Below are positions 35,749 through 44,240 of a stretch of 51,756 bases of DNA, one piece after another (the first letter of the stretch is position 1; the number at the start of each line of letters is the position of its first letter). The notes beneath the pieces are model-generated. The model made no database searches, was not told where the DNA came from, and saw nothing but the letters and a program-made list of their open reading frames with translations. The position numbers were made by a program, and so were the translations under genes. The DNA lies in the NCBI GenBank assembly GCA_002343185.1, contig DDRT01000016.1, positions 77,094-128,849 of the forward strand, in the 5' to 3' direction. This stretch comes from Deltaproteobacteria bacterium UBA2409. Its GTDB lineage: Bacteria > Bdellovibrionota_C > UBA2361 > DDRT01.

Positions 35749-36936
35749 ATGTTCGATTTTGAAGCTTATCTGCGTGGTGTTATCGGGGAACTAAAAGATG
35801 AAGGTCGTTATAGAACATTTGTCTCTCTTGCAAAGATAAAGCCTCCATATGTTGAAACTGAATATGGGTTAGTGACTAATTGGTGCAGCAATGATTATCT
35901 AGGTATGAGTGTTCATCCAAAAGTATGTGAGGCTGCGAAGATCACTTTAGATAAGCGGGGGGTTGGAGCAGGGGGAACTAGAAATATAGCAGGAACTCAC
36001 CCCGAAATTATTAATCTTGAAAATACTATTCGAGAGGTGACAGAAAAAGAATCAAGCTTAGTATTTTCGTCTGGATATGCTGCTAATGAGGCCGCACTCG
36101 CTGCTCTTGGGAGAGTGCTTCCAGACTGTGTATTTTTCTCTGATGAAGAAAATCATGCGTCGATGATTCGAGGAATGGCCGCAAGTAAAGCAAAAAGAGA
36201 AGTGTTTAGACATAATGATGTCAATCATTTAAGGGAGCTCCTTTCAGGCTATCCAAGTAGTATTCCAAAGATCGTTGTATTTGAATCAGTTTATTCAATG
36301 AGTGGGAGTTTTGGGGATCTTGTGCCTCTTATTGAAACAGCAAAAGAGTTTGGTGCATTAGTTTATGTTGATGAAACTCATGGGGTAGGGCTTTACGGTG
36401 AAAAAGGTGCAGGGCTGTGCCAGGAGTTGGGCGTACTAGAATTTGTTGATGTAATCCAGGGAGGTTTAGGGAAAGGATATGGAGTTATAGGAGGATTTAT
36501 AGCTGGTAGTAATCTAATTGTAGATACTGTCCGAAGTTTTGGTTCAGCATTCATATTCACAACAGCCTTGCCTCCAATGGTGTGTGCAGCTGCAAATGCC
36601 TCAGTCCGCCATTTATCAGAAAGCCAAACAGAAAGGGCGCTTCATAGAAGAAATGTTAAGCTTTTGAAAGATAAACTAAAAGGTCTATCTGTCTTAAAAA
36701 CCCCAAGTCATATAGTTCCTGTTATGATTAGAGATTCATTCTTATGCAAACAGATCTCAGATAGATTACTAAATGAGTTTAAGATCTATATTCAGCCAAT
36801 AAACTACCCAACAGTCCCTAGAGGAGAAGAGCGGCTGAGGATCACACCAACACCTCTTCATAGTGAAGCTGATACAGATCATCTTGTAAGCTCTCTTAGA
36901 GCAGTGATACCTCAGACGATTCAGCTTGCAGCATGA
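35749..36936 (+). CDS. hemA: 5-aminolevulinate synthase (C4/Shemin pathway)
   Basis: ALAS joins glycine and succinyl-CoA to give 5-aminolevulinate, the first heme precursor. The 395-aa PLP enzyme has the classical blocks: WCSNDYLGM (45-53), GAGGTRNIAGTH, SDEENHASMIRG, FESVYSMSG, VDETHGVGLYG (D208, H211), and the PLP lysine K242 in GGLGKGYG. QPINYPTVPRGEERLRITPTP near the C-terminus is specific to ALAS among its alpha-oxoamine synthase relatives. It overlaps hemD by 4 nt (ATGA). Confidence 0.93.
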   Translation: MFDFEAYLRGVIGELKDEGRYRTFVSLAKIKPPYVETEYGLVTNWCSNDYLGMSVHPKVCEAAKITLDKRGVGAGGTRNIAGTHPEIINLENTIREVTEKESSLVFSSGYAANEAALAALGRVLPDCVFFSDEENHASMIRGMAASKAKREVFRHNDVNHLRELLSGYPSSIPKIVVFESVYSMSGSFGDLVPLIETAKEFGALVYVDETHGVGLYGEKGAGLCQELGVLEFVDVIQGGLGKGYGVIGGFIAGSNLIVDTVRSFGSAFIFTTALPPMVCAAANASVRHLSESQTERALHRRNVKLLKDKLKGLSVLKTPSHIVPVMIRDSFLCKQISDRLLNEFKIYIQPINYPTVPRGEERLRITPTPLHSEADTDHLVSSLRAVIPQTIQLAA

Positions 36937-37616
36937 AAATAGTTGGAGTCTTTAGACCAAAAAAAGATAGATTTGTATCCTCATTAGAAGAGCTAGGATT
37001 TTCTGTGTTATTTGCTCCCTCATTAAAGGTCGTCTCCGTTGAACATACTTATAATCCTCCATACGACTGGATAGTATTTACCAGTGCTAATGGTGTTGAA
37101 AATTTCAAAATGGATTTTAACGGAGAAAAGATAGCCTGCATTGGGCCTGCCACAGCAAAAGCTGTAGAGGATCGAGGCGGAGTGGTAACTTATATCCCGG
37201 ACGAATTTGTAGCGGAGAGTATTGATTTAGGGGAGCTGCTGGGACAAAAAATTCTACTTCCAAGAGCCAAGAAGGCCAGAGATGTTCTCCCGGAAAATTT
37301 AAAAAAAAGAGGCGCTATTGTTGATGTAGTCGTTACATATGATGTAGAAACTAACTACGACTCATTAAGGTTGATTGAAAGTGCTAAAAAACCGGATTTT
37401 CTCACATTCACAAGTAGCTCAACAGTTGACTCCACAATCGAACTAATTGAAAGAGCAGGGAAGGGTGATTGGTTGAGAGAATCGTGCTTAGTTTGTATTG
37501 GTCCAATAACAGAAGGTAGGCTTAAAGAAAAAGGTTACTCTGGGGCTTTAGTTGCTCGTGAATATACTACAAAGGGAATTGTTGAGGTGATAAGTGAAGT
37601 TTCTAGAAGTATGTAA
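36933..37616 (+). CDS. hemD: Uroporphyrinogen-III synthase
   Basis: HemD closes hydroxymethylbilane with inversion of ring D. At 227 aa it is near normal length. This family is very divergent; FTSANGVENF, CIGPATAKAVEDRG, FLTFTSSSTVDSTIELI and VCIGPITEGRLKEKGY fit its two-lobe pattern. Position between hemA and hemE with overlapping ends strongly supports the call. Confidence 0.88.
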   Translation: MKIVGVFRPKKDRFVSSLEELGFSVLFAPSLKVVSVEHTYNPPYDWIVFTSANGVENFKMDFNGEKIACIGPATAKAVEDRGGVVTYIPDEFVAESIDLGELLGQKILLPRAKKARDVLPENLKKRGAIVDVVVTYDVETNYDSLRLIESAKKPDFLTFTSSSTVDSTIELIERAGKGDWLRESCLVCIGPITEGRLKEKGYSGALVAREYTTKGIVEVISEVSRSM

Positions 37617-38586
37617 GGGAAAAAAGTTTGATGTGCCACCTGTTTGGCTTATGAGGCAGGCAGGAAGATACATGCCAGAGTACCGAGAGCTTAGAAAAAA
37701 ACATGGTATGCTTGAGCTTTGTACTACTCCAGAGTTAGCGAAAGAAGTCACCCTTATGCCTATAAGAAGATTCGGCTTTGACGCTGCTATTTTGTTTTCA
37801 GATATTACAATTCCTTACTATGGGCTAGGAGTGAAGTTTGAAATTAAAGAAGGAGTTGGGCCCGTAGTTGAGGATCCTATACGAGATCTTGAAGACATAA
37901 AAAAGATGGACGATTTTAGTGTCGTAAGAGAGATTGAATCAGTTGCTGAGGCCGTCAAACTTCTCAAAAAAGAACTTCCAGTTCCATTAATCGGCTTTGT
38001 TGGGGCACCTTTTACCCTGGCCGCATATTTAATCGAAGGAAAACCATCAAGGGATTTTAAAAAAACTAAGGCATTTATGTTTAAAAATCCTGAAGCGTGG
38101 AACGCACTAATGGATAAGTTAACTGATGCCACCATTAAGTATGCAAAAGAGCAGATCGATTCAGGTGCTGATGTAATGCAGGTTTTTGACTCTTGGGTTG
38201 GTGGGCTGAATGAGAGAAGTTATAAGGAGTATGTTGCCCCTTGGATGAAGAGGATTTTTAGCTCAATTAAGGAGCTTCCCTCTATTCACTTTGGAACGAA
38301 TACCTCACATTTACTACATCTCATGAAAGATGTTGGAGCTGATGTGACTGGAGTTGATTGGAGAATCTCTCTACGTGAAGCATATCATAGAGTTAAGTCT
38401 CCAATTCAGGGAAATCTAGATCCTGCCATTTTGTTTGGCACAAAAGAAGTAATTGAAAGGGAAGTTCAAGCAATTAAAGAAGAGGCATCTGAAATTGGAG
38501 CTCATATCTTCAATCTTGGTCACGGTATTTTACCGGAAACACCGATAGAGAGCGTTGAGATTTTGCTAAGGGCAGTAAGATCGTGA
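37594..38586 (+). CDS. hemE: Uroporphyrinogen decarboxylase
   Basis: HemE removes four carboxyl groups from uroporphyrinogen III to give coproporphyrinogen III. The 330-aa protein begins at GTG 23 nt inside hemD and carries PVWLMRQAGRYMPEYR, FSDITIPYYGLG (the substrate Asp), GFVGAPFTLAAYLIEG and FNLGHGILPETP, all hallmark segments. It overlaps hemY by 4 nt (GTGA). Confidence 0.95.
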   Translation: MKFLEVCKGKKFDVPPVWLMRQAGRYMPEYRELRKKHGMLELCTTPELAKEVTLMPIRRFGFDAAILFSDITIPYYGLGVKFEIKEGVGPVVEDPIRDLEDIKKMDDFSVVREIESVAEAVKLLKKELPVPLIGFVGAPFTLAAYLIEGKPSRDFKKTKAFMFKNPEAWNALMDKLTDATIKYAKEQIDSGADVMQVFDSWVGGLNERSYKEYVAPWMKRIFSSIKELPSIHFGTNTSHLLHLMKDVGADVTGVDWRISLREAYHRVKSPIQGNLDPAILFGTKEVIEREVQAIKEEASEIGAHIFNLGHGILPETPIESVEILLRAVRS

Positions 38587-39668
38587 AATTAGCAGTAGTT
38601 GGAGGTGGAGTTTCCGGGATATCTGCAGCAATAGCTCTCGAAGAAATGTTTCCAAAAGCTTCTATTACTTTATTTGAGGCAGGCAAAAAACTTGGTGGAA
38701 AAGTTGGAACAATTTTTAAGGATGGATTCTTAATTGAAGAAGGGCCTGATTCCATTAATGCTCAAAAAGAAGAGACAACTAGTCTTGCGTTTGATCCAAT
38801 TCTGCCAAAAACTCATTTCTGCACCTTGCTAGGAAAGGGCAAGGTTGATTTTTCGAACCTCAAGCGTGCTAATATCGAGCCCTCTCTGGAAAGAAGCCTA
38901 GGAGATTACGTTTCTGAAGCCTATGGCGAGTGGGCAGTCCCTTTATTTGCCGGGGTATATGGAGGAGATCCCGACCGCGTTTCAAGTCTAATTCTATCTG
39001 GTAAACGTGTTCAGTCCCCTTGGGGTGTTTCATTTATTGGGTTAAAAAATGGAATAGGAGAGATGGTAGATAACCTTGCGACCAAGTTCAAAAGAACTGA
39101 AGTTGTCTTTAAAAGAATTCAAGAGATAACTTCTGGTGGAAGAGTAGATGACAAAAGCTATGATGGTGTGATCTGTGCTGTTCCAGCAAGAAAGGCTCCT
39201 TATTCATGGGATCTGTTAAATAGTTTGCCAGTTGGTTCAGCTGGAATTGTTACATATGAGACAGAAGAGATAACTGAAGATTTTGGCTCTGGTGTAATAT
39301 GTAGAGAAAATGGAATTAGTGGAGCAACGTTCTCGTCAGTAAAATGGGAAGGACGATCTCCAAAAGGGAAAGGTCTAGCAAGGGTGTTCTTCTATGAGCT
39401 TAATGGAGATCTAGAAAAAGCCGGACTCGATTTTTTAGTCAGCTTGGGGGTTAAGCCGATTAGAATTTTACTAAAAAGAGCCTGGGAAAATGAGATCCCA
39501 ATTTTTTCAAAAGAGCACTATGAAATAGCCTGGAAGATAGAGCAGAATACTGGCCCAGTGCAGTTTACATCTATTAATGCATCAGGCATTCCAGATTGTT
39601 TGTCATCTGGGAGATATGCTGTGGAGAGATTAGCTAAGGTACTAGAAGGAGTAAGATATGGGACGTGA
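38583..39668 (+). CDS. hemY: HemY-type FAD-dependent porphyrinogen oxidase
   Basis: A 361-aa flavoprotein with the GGGVSGISAA dinucleotide motif near residue 7. LGGKVGTIFKDGFLIEEGPDSI and FAGVYGGDPDRVSSL are characteristic of oxygen-dependent protoporphyrinogen/coproporphyrinogen oxidases. It is about 100 residues shorter than usual for HemY, mainly in the middle. Because HemQ follows directly, the substrate may be coproporphyrinogen III (the CgoX role) rather than protoporphyrinogen IX. GTG start overlapping the hemE stop. Confidence 0.87.
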   Translation: MKLAVVGGGVSGISAAIALEEMFPKASITLFEAGKKLGGKVGTIFKDGFLIEEGPDSINAQKEETTSLAFDPILPKTHFCTLLGKGKVDFSNLKRANIEPSLERSLGDYVSEAYGEWAVPLFAGVYGGDPDRVSSLILSGKRVQSPWGVSFIGLKNGIGEMVDNLATKFKRTEVVFKRIQEITSGGRVDDKSYDGVICAVPARKAPYSWDLLNSLPVGSAGIVTYETEEITEDFGSGVICRENGISGATFSSVKWEGRSPKGKGLARVFFYELNGDLEKAGLDFLVSLGVKPIRILLKRAWENEIPIFSKEHYEIAWKIEQNTGPVQFTSINASGIPDCLSSGRYAVERLAKVLEGVRYGT

Positions 39669-40440
39669 GATTACACCTGGAACTAAAGATGGTTGGGCAG
39701 TTTTGCATCAGTTTTTTGATGTAGATTTTAAGAATATAACAAAAGACGATGCAGAAGAGCTTAAGGCTTGGCTAAACGAGGATTATAAAGCTGATTTTGG
39801 TCAAAGTGCGGCATTTCATGTTTTTGGTCATAAGGGCCCGTTATGTCTATTGCACTTTAGAAAAGATTTTTCATTAATAGCCGAACTTGAAAAGGCGTTT
39901 TATGGCCTTAAGATATCAAAGAATCTTAGATTAAAAGATTCATATATCTCTGTTGTTGAGCTTGGAATGTATCACACAACTAAGAAAGCAGTTGAAAACC
40001 TTGATAAAGAAGGAATCGAGAGATTTAGTGATGAGTTTTATGAGAAGCTTGAAAACAATCTTTCGCATCATAGGGAAAATTTAACTGAGCGTGCATTTTG
40101 TGAGATTCCTAAACTTCCATATTTTTGTTTTTATCCTATGAATAAAAAGCGGGGTGAAGTTAATAATTGGTATCATGAGCCAATAGATAGACGAGCTGAG
40201 CTTATGATGGAGCACGGGATGACAGGGAGAAGATACTCTGGAAAAATTCAACAGATAATCTCAGGAAGTATCGGGTTCGATGGATGGGAATGGGGGGTAG
40301 ATCTTTTTGCAAATGATCCACTTGATATTAAAGCTCTTATCTATGAGATGAGATTCGATGAAGCTACAAGTCTTTATGGAGAATTCGGCGAGTTTTGGTT
40401 CGGAAGTAGAATAGAGGATCTTGCTGGATGGCTTGGGTAG
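39658..40440 (+). CDS. hemQ: HemQ/ChdC-family coproheme decarboxylase
   Basis: A 260-aa chlorite-dismutase-family protein with the HemQ blocks: YPMNKKRGEVNNWYH (Y159 corresponds to the catalytic Tyr), EHGMTGRRYSGK (H186, proximal heme ligand), and SGSIGFDGWEWGVDLF followed by YEMRFDEA. HemQ decarboxylates coproheme to heme b as the last step of the coproporphyrin branch. Its start overlaps hemY by 11 nt. A palindromic repeat begins 7 nt after its stop. Confidence 0.88.
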   Translation: MGREITPGTKDGWAVLHQFFDVDFKNITKDDAEELKAWLNEDYKADFGQSAAFHVFGHKGPLCLLHFRKDFSLIAELEKAFYGLKISKNLRLKDSYISVVELGMYHTTKKAVENLDKEGIERFSDEFYEKLENNLSHHRENLTERAFCEIPKLPYFCFYPMNKKRGEVNNWYHEPIDRRAELMMEHGMTGRRYSGKIQQIISGSIGFDGWEWGVDLFANDPLDIKALIYEMRFDEATSLYGEFGEFWFGSRIEDLAGWLG

Positions 40441-40447
40441 CATCTCT

Positions 40448-40567
40448 GGGGTCAGGCCGGGAGGATCTCTCGTCCGCGTCAGCGGACGAAGCAGAAAAAC
40501 GGGGCCGGAAGGCCTGACCAGACAGACGCTAGCAGTTGCCTGGTCAGGCCTTCCGGCCTGACCCCCA
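40448..40567. repeat. REP-like element, copy 2, with inserted hairpin
   Basis: The right half (40504-40567) is a nested palindrome like copy 1: GGCCGGAAGGCCTGACCA pairs with TGGTCAGGCCTTCCGGCC around the same GACAGACGCTAGCAG-type loop. The left outer arm (GGGGTCAGGCCGGGAGG, 40449-40464) is split from its continuation by about 38 nt. That insert carries its own hairpin TCGTCCGC-GTCA-GCGGACGA. The element follows hemQ directly. Confidence 0.85.
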
Positions 40568-40574
40568 AGTACTG

Positions 40575-40736
40575 AAATATATACTAAACGCAGGTGAGTT
40601 TTGAGTATAGAAGGATTTATGGCAAACGAAGCAATGTCTTCTTCGGCGTGTTTTGGCTTCGCCAAATCCACGCTCGCCCTGCTATGCTCATTCAATTTTG
40701 AGCTTTTCTAGCTCAAAATTGATTCGCGCAGGGTTT
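40575..40736 (-). repeat. ~160-bp dispersed repeat, copy B (downstream of hemQ)
   Basis: Reverse complement of the repeat at 34152-34312. This copy includes a perfect hairpin AATTTTGAGC-TAGAAAA-GCTCAAAATT-like stem (40694-40721) and ends in CGCGCAGGGTTTA, matching the half-palindrome at 5948. It lies between the REP-like element and the B12 riboswitch. The two copies face each other across the heme genes. Confidence 0.75.
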
Positions 40737-40781
40737 AGCTCTCTTGATTCTTTGATCTGCCAGTACTAGCCTAGACAAAGA

Positions 40782-40918
40782 TATTGCGTTCAAGGGAAGA
40801 GGGGTGAAAGTCCTCCACGGTCCCGCCGCTGTGATGAATATAAAATAGCTGCTATTCACCCACTGAGTTATTCGGGAAGGGGGCATCTAAAGTTCAGAGT
40901 CAGAAGACCTACGCAATA
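40782..40918 (+). promoter_or_regulatory. Cobalamin (B12) riboswitch
   Basis: The core GGGAAGAGGGGTGAAAGTCC-TCCACGGTCCCGCCGCTGTG (40794 onward), the CCCACTG box (40859-40865), CGGGAAGGGGGC, and AGTCAGAAGACCT are the hallmark conserved parts of the cobalamin aptamer. Stem P1 closes with TATTGCGT (40782-40789) and ACGCAATA (40911-40918). A later CTTCC/GGAAG hairpin (40932-40951) precedes AGGAG and the btuB ATG, suggesting translational control. Binding of B12 should lower btuB expression. Confidence 0.92.
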
Positions 40919-40970
40919 GGGTTAACTTACGCTTCCTCGTGGATTGGGAAGTTATTGTAGGAGTGTAAAT

Positions 40971-42818
40971 ATGAAAATTAGATTGCTAGCACTATTTGTG
41001 TGCGTTATTTCGTCGTGGGCTGAGGTTGATATAACTGTTACTGCAAATAAAATTGAAGAGAAAAAAGACAACGTAGCAAGCAGCATTACTGTTCTAGAAA
41101 GCGATCAGATCGCAATGGCGCATTCAGTTGAAGATCTTTTAAAGATAGTTCCCGGAGTCGAGGTAGTAAGATCTGGTGGTCGAGGGGGAAATGTTGCAGT
41201 GTTTCTAAGAGGAGCAAATTCAGAGCATACCTTAGTCTATATCGATGGTGTTGAAGCTAATGACCCAAGTTCTCCTAGTGGAACATTCGATTTTGCTAAT
41301 CTCGATCTTCAAGGAATAGAAAAAATTGAGGTAATCCGAGGGCCACAAAGTGTTCTTTATGGATCAAATGCAATAGGTGGTGTTATCAAGATTACAACTA
41401 AAGAAGGAAAGGGAGATTTAACAAGTAAGTTAACTTTCGAAGGAGGAAGTTATAATACATTCACGGAACGCGCCAATGTGAGTGGGAAAGAAGATGTTTT
41501 TTCATATTCTCTTTATGCTTCAAGAGTAGATACAGATGGATATTCTAGTGCAAAAGGTGGAGATGAGGATGATGGATATGGCTCTAGTACTGTTGGTGGA
41601 AAATTTGTTGTAGACATTACCGATAAAACAAAAGCCAAGCTAATGACCCGGCACAATCGATCTAAAACCGATCTAGATAATTTTGGAGGTTCACTTGGTG
41701 ATGACCCAAATAGAGAAATCAAAGATGAGAGCACTCTCGGAAGGTTCAGTATCTCCTCAGAAGAGATAGCAGACTGGCTCAAGCAAGAAGTATCATTCTC
41801 AGCGGTTAATCAAGTATTCTCTGACAAGAATGAACCAGACTTACTTTCATCCGAACTACTTGATAGCAAGTACTCTGGACTTACTCAAAAAACTGAAAGT
41901 TTAAGTGAAATTAAACTAACTGATAGTATATCCGGAACTGTAGGACTTGATCATAAGGTTGAGACAGCAAGCTCTAGATATAATTCAGATGGGGTTTTTG
42001 GTCCCTTCAGTGACAACTTAAATAGACGTTCCATGACTACAAATAGCCTGTATGGTGAGATCGGAGCGAAATTTTCTGATTCTATAACACTTAGGGGTGG
42101 AAGTAGGTTGGATGACAACTCAAAGTTTGGAAGTTTTGGAACATACAGAGTAGGAATTGTGGGGGCTCTTGATGATACAAGAATCTTCGCAACTGTTGGA
42201 ACAGGATTTAAGGCGCCAACAATTTCCCAACTTTATTCTTCCTATGGCAACCAAAATCTTAAAGAGGAAGAAAGTTTAGGTTTTGATGTTGGAATCGAAC
42301 AGTCCATAGGTAATACACTTTTGGGAGTCACATATTTTCAAAACGATTTTGATAATCTAATTTCGTTTAATCCCGTAACATTTGTTTCAGAGAACATTGC
42401 TGAAGCTAAGTCATGGGGGATCGAGACAACAGCCTCAGCAAAACTTTGTGAGTACTTATCACTTACCGGAAGCTACACTTTTACGGATACTGAAGATAAG
42501 CTGACAGGGGAAAAGCTATTAAGAAGAGCACGGCATAAAGGATCAATTGGATTTTCATCAAAACCTATTGAGTCTTTAAAGATAGATCTTGAAGCAATAT
42601 TGAAAGGCAAAAGAGATGATATTGACTTTGCAACAGCTGAAAGAGTTGAGTTAGCGGGCTTCAGCTCAGTAAGGCTCACCGCACTCTATAATCTGACAGA
42701 CAACATAGATCTTTCATTGAGAGCTGAAAATGTATTCGATAAAGAGTATGAGGAGGTTTTAGGTTTTGCAACGGAAGGAGCAAGTGTGTATGGAGGTGTA
42801 CTAGTGAGGTGGGAGTAG
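40971..42818 (+). CDS. btuB: TonB-dependent vitamin B12 receptor BtuB
   Basis: A 615-aa outer-membrane receptor. The ATG at 40971 is chosen for its AGGAG site and signal peptide (MKIRLLALFVCVISSWA). A TonB box (VDITVTA) follows. The plug has VVRSGGRGGNVAVFLRGANSEHTLVYIDGVEAND and VIRGPQSVLYGSNAIGGVIKI; the 22-strand-type barrel ends near RAENVFDKEYEEV. The riboswitch upstream makes cobalamin the likely ligand. Confidence 0.92.
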   Translation: MKIRLLALFVCVISSWAEVDITVTANKIEEKKDNVASSITVLESDQIAMAHSVEDLLKIVPGVEVVRSGGRGGNVAVFLRGANSEHTLVYIDGVEANDPSSPSGTFDFANLDLQGIEKIEVIRGPQSVLYGSNAIGGVIKITTKEGKGDLTSKLTFEGGSYNTFTERANVSGKEDVFSYSLYASRVDTDGYSSAKGGDEDDGYGSSTVGGKFVVDITDKTKAKLMTRHNRSKTDLDNFGGSLGDDPNREIKDESTLGRFSISSEEIADWLKQEVSFSAVNQVFSDKNEPDLLSSELLDSKYSGLTQKTESLSEIKLTDSISGTVGLDHKVETASSRYNSDGVFGPFSDNLNRRSMTTNSLYGEIGAKFSDSITLRGGSRLDDNSKFGSFGTYRVGIVGALDDTRIFATVGTGFKAPTISQLYSSYGNQNLKEEESLGFDVGIEQSIGNTLLGVTYFQNDFDNLISFNPVTFVSENIAEAKSWGIETTASAKLCEYLSLTGSYTFTDTEDKLTGEKLLRRARHKGSIGFSSKPIESLKIDLEAILKGKRDDIDFATAERVELAGFSSVRLTALYNLTDNIDLSLRAENVFDKEYEEVLGFATEGASVYGGVLVRWE

Positions 42819-42840
42819 GCTAATCTTGCGGGTCAGGCTG

Positions 42841-42872
42841 TTGGGGGTCAGGCCTTCCGGCCTGACCCCCAA
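42841..42872. repeat. REP-like element, copy 3, between btuB and btuF
   Basis: TTGGGGGTCAGGCC pairs over 14 bp with GGCCTGACCCCCAA around a TTCC loop. It occupies most of the btuB-btuF gap and ends 10 nt before the btuF ATG. A partial repeat unit (GCGGGTCAGGCTG) lies just before it. As a transcribed stem-loop it would sit where a ribosome binds, which may reduce or process btuF mRNA. Confidence 0.9.
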
Positions 42873-42882
42873 ATTTTTGAAA

Positions 42883-43617
42883 ATGAATATAAAATTCTTA
42901 ATCATATTTTTCTTAATCGCTAATACATTTGCACAAGATTGCTCAAGAATTGTTAGTCTTGCCCCAAGTCTTACAGACTCACTGCTCTATTTGGGGATAA
43001 AACCAGTTGGAGTTACAAAGTTTTGTAATGCACCTGAAATCGAAAAGATTGGTGGATTCTTAGATCCCTCTGTAGAAAAGATTCTGACCCTTAATCCGAC
43101 TCTTGTTGTGGGTCTTAATGAGCATAAAACTCTAATTAGTCAATTAGAGAGTTTAGGATTGAAAACGGCGACTTTCGAGCATCGTAATATAGATGGAATA
43201 AATCAAAGCTTAAAAAGACTTAGCAGGGTATGCTTAGGAAAAGAAGAGATTAAATTTGAAGATGAGTTAAGCAAAATAAATTCTGATTTATCGGGAACAG
43301 CGATAGTGGTGGTTTCTAGAGATAATTTGAATCTAAAGGATGTTGTTCTTTCTGGGAATGATGGGTTTTACACCGAGCTTTTAGAGAGATTGGGTGTAAA
43401 GAATCTATTCTCTGATTATAGAACGGAACTTGTTTCTATGGAGTACTTGTATTCAATCTCTCCAGATTTTGTTCTTGAGATTTCCGACTACGACGCAAGC
43501 TTATGGAAGAATCTATACCCTGATGCCAAGGTTACAAGAGTTCCACCAAGTTTAGGAGGCGTTCCGGGACCTAAAGTTTTAGATCTTGCAAAGTTTCTGG
43601 TGAAAGAGTGGCAATAG
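42883..43617 (+). CDS. btuF: Periplasmic B12-binding protein BtuF
   Basis: A 244-aa exported class III binding protein (signal MNIKFLIIFFLIANTFAQ). The RIVSLAPSLTDSLLYLG opening, then PTLVVGLNEHKT and the closing region, fit BtuF/FecB-type proteins. The ATG at 42883 is preferred: a longer reading from 42826 would translate the palindrome. No Shine-Dalgarno is visible. It overlaps the ATPase gene by 10 nt. Confidence 0.87.
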   Translation: MNIKFLIIFFLIANTFAQDCSRIVSLAPSLTDSLLYLGIKPVGVTKFCNAPEIEKIGGFLDPSVEKILTLNPTLVVGLNEHKTLISQLESLGLKTATFEHRNIDGINQSLKRLSRVCLGKEEIKFEDELSKINSDLSGTAIVVVSRDNLNLKDVVLSGNDGFYTELLERLGVKNLFSDYRTELVSMEYLYSISPDFVLEISDYDASLWKNLYPDAKVTRVPPSLGGVPGPKVLDLAKFLVKEWQ

Positions 43618-44240
43618 AAGTTAATAAGGTTTATTTCAGGATCGGGTCTAAGGATATTTTAAAAGATATAACCCTAGCTATATCTGACCCGACTATAATT
43701 CTCGGCTCTAATGGAGCAGGTAAAACGTCACTTTTGCGCCTCATAGCCGGACTTATTTCTCCATCATCAGGCGAGATTAAAATTGATAATAAAATACCAG
43801 CTTCAAGAAAAGATTGGGCAGCAAGTATAGTTTATCAACCACAAAGCCTTGAGATAGTTTTTCCGATAAAGGTCTATGATCTATTGAAGCTAAGTGGTTT
43901 TTGTAAGGGTTCTACTGAAAACTTTGATGAGATAGTTCAGCTTCTTTGTTTAGAGGAGTTACTCTGTCAGGATGCAAGAACTTTAAGTGGTGGCGAGCTT
44001 AGGAGAGTCATGCTTGCTGGAGCGCTTATTCAAGGTGCAAGATATGTTCTTTTTGATGAGCCAACAGCATTTTTAGATCCTTTTCAAGAAGAAATTTTCG
44101 TTAAATCACTACTTCATCTTGGAGACAGAGTAGTCCCAGTAATTACGACCCATAATTTATCATTAGCCAATAGACTTGGAGCAAAGACCCTGAAACTTAA
44201 AAAAGGCGGTTTGTACGATGGGGATGCTTTATATGAATAA
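43608..44240 (+). CDS. btuD: B12 ABC transporter ATPase BtuD
   Basis: A 210-aa ABC ATPase starting at GTG inside btuF. Walker A is GSNGAGKT (33-40), the Q-loop YQPQ, the signature LSGGELRR, Walker B YVLFDEPTA, and the H-loop THN. It is somewhat short, lacking part of the C-terminus. Its end overlaps the permease start. Confidence 0.9.
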   Translation: MAIEVNKVYFRIGSKDILKDITLAISDPTIILGSNGAGKTSLLRLIAGLISPSSGEIKIDNKIPASRKDWAASIVYQPQSLEIVFPIKVYDLLKLSGFCKGSTENFDEIVQLLCLEELLCQDARTLSGGELRRVMLAGALIQGARYVLFDEPTAFLDPFQEEIFVKSLLHLGDRVVPVITTHNLSLANRLGAKTLKLKKGGLYDGDALYE

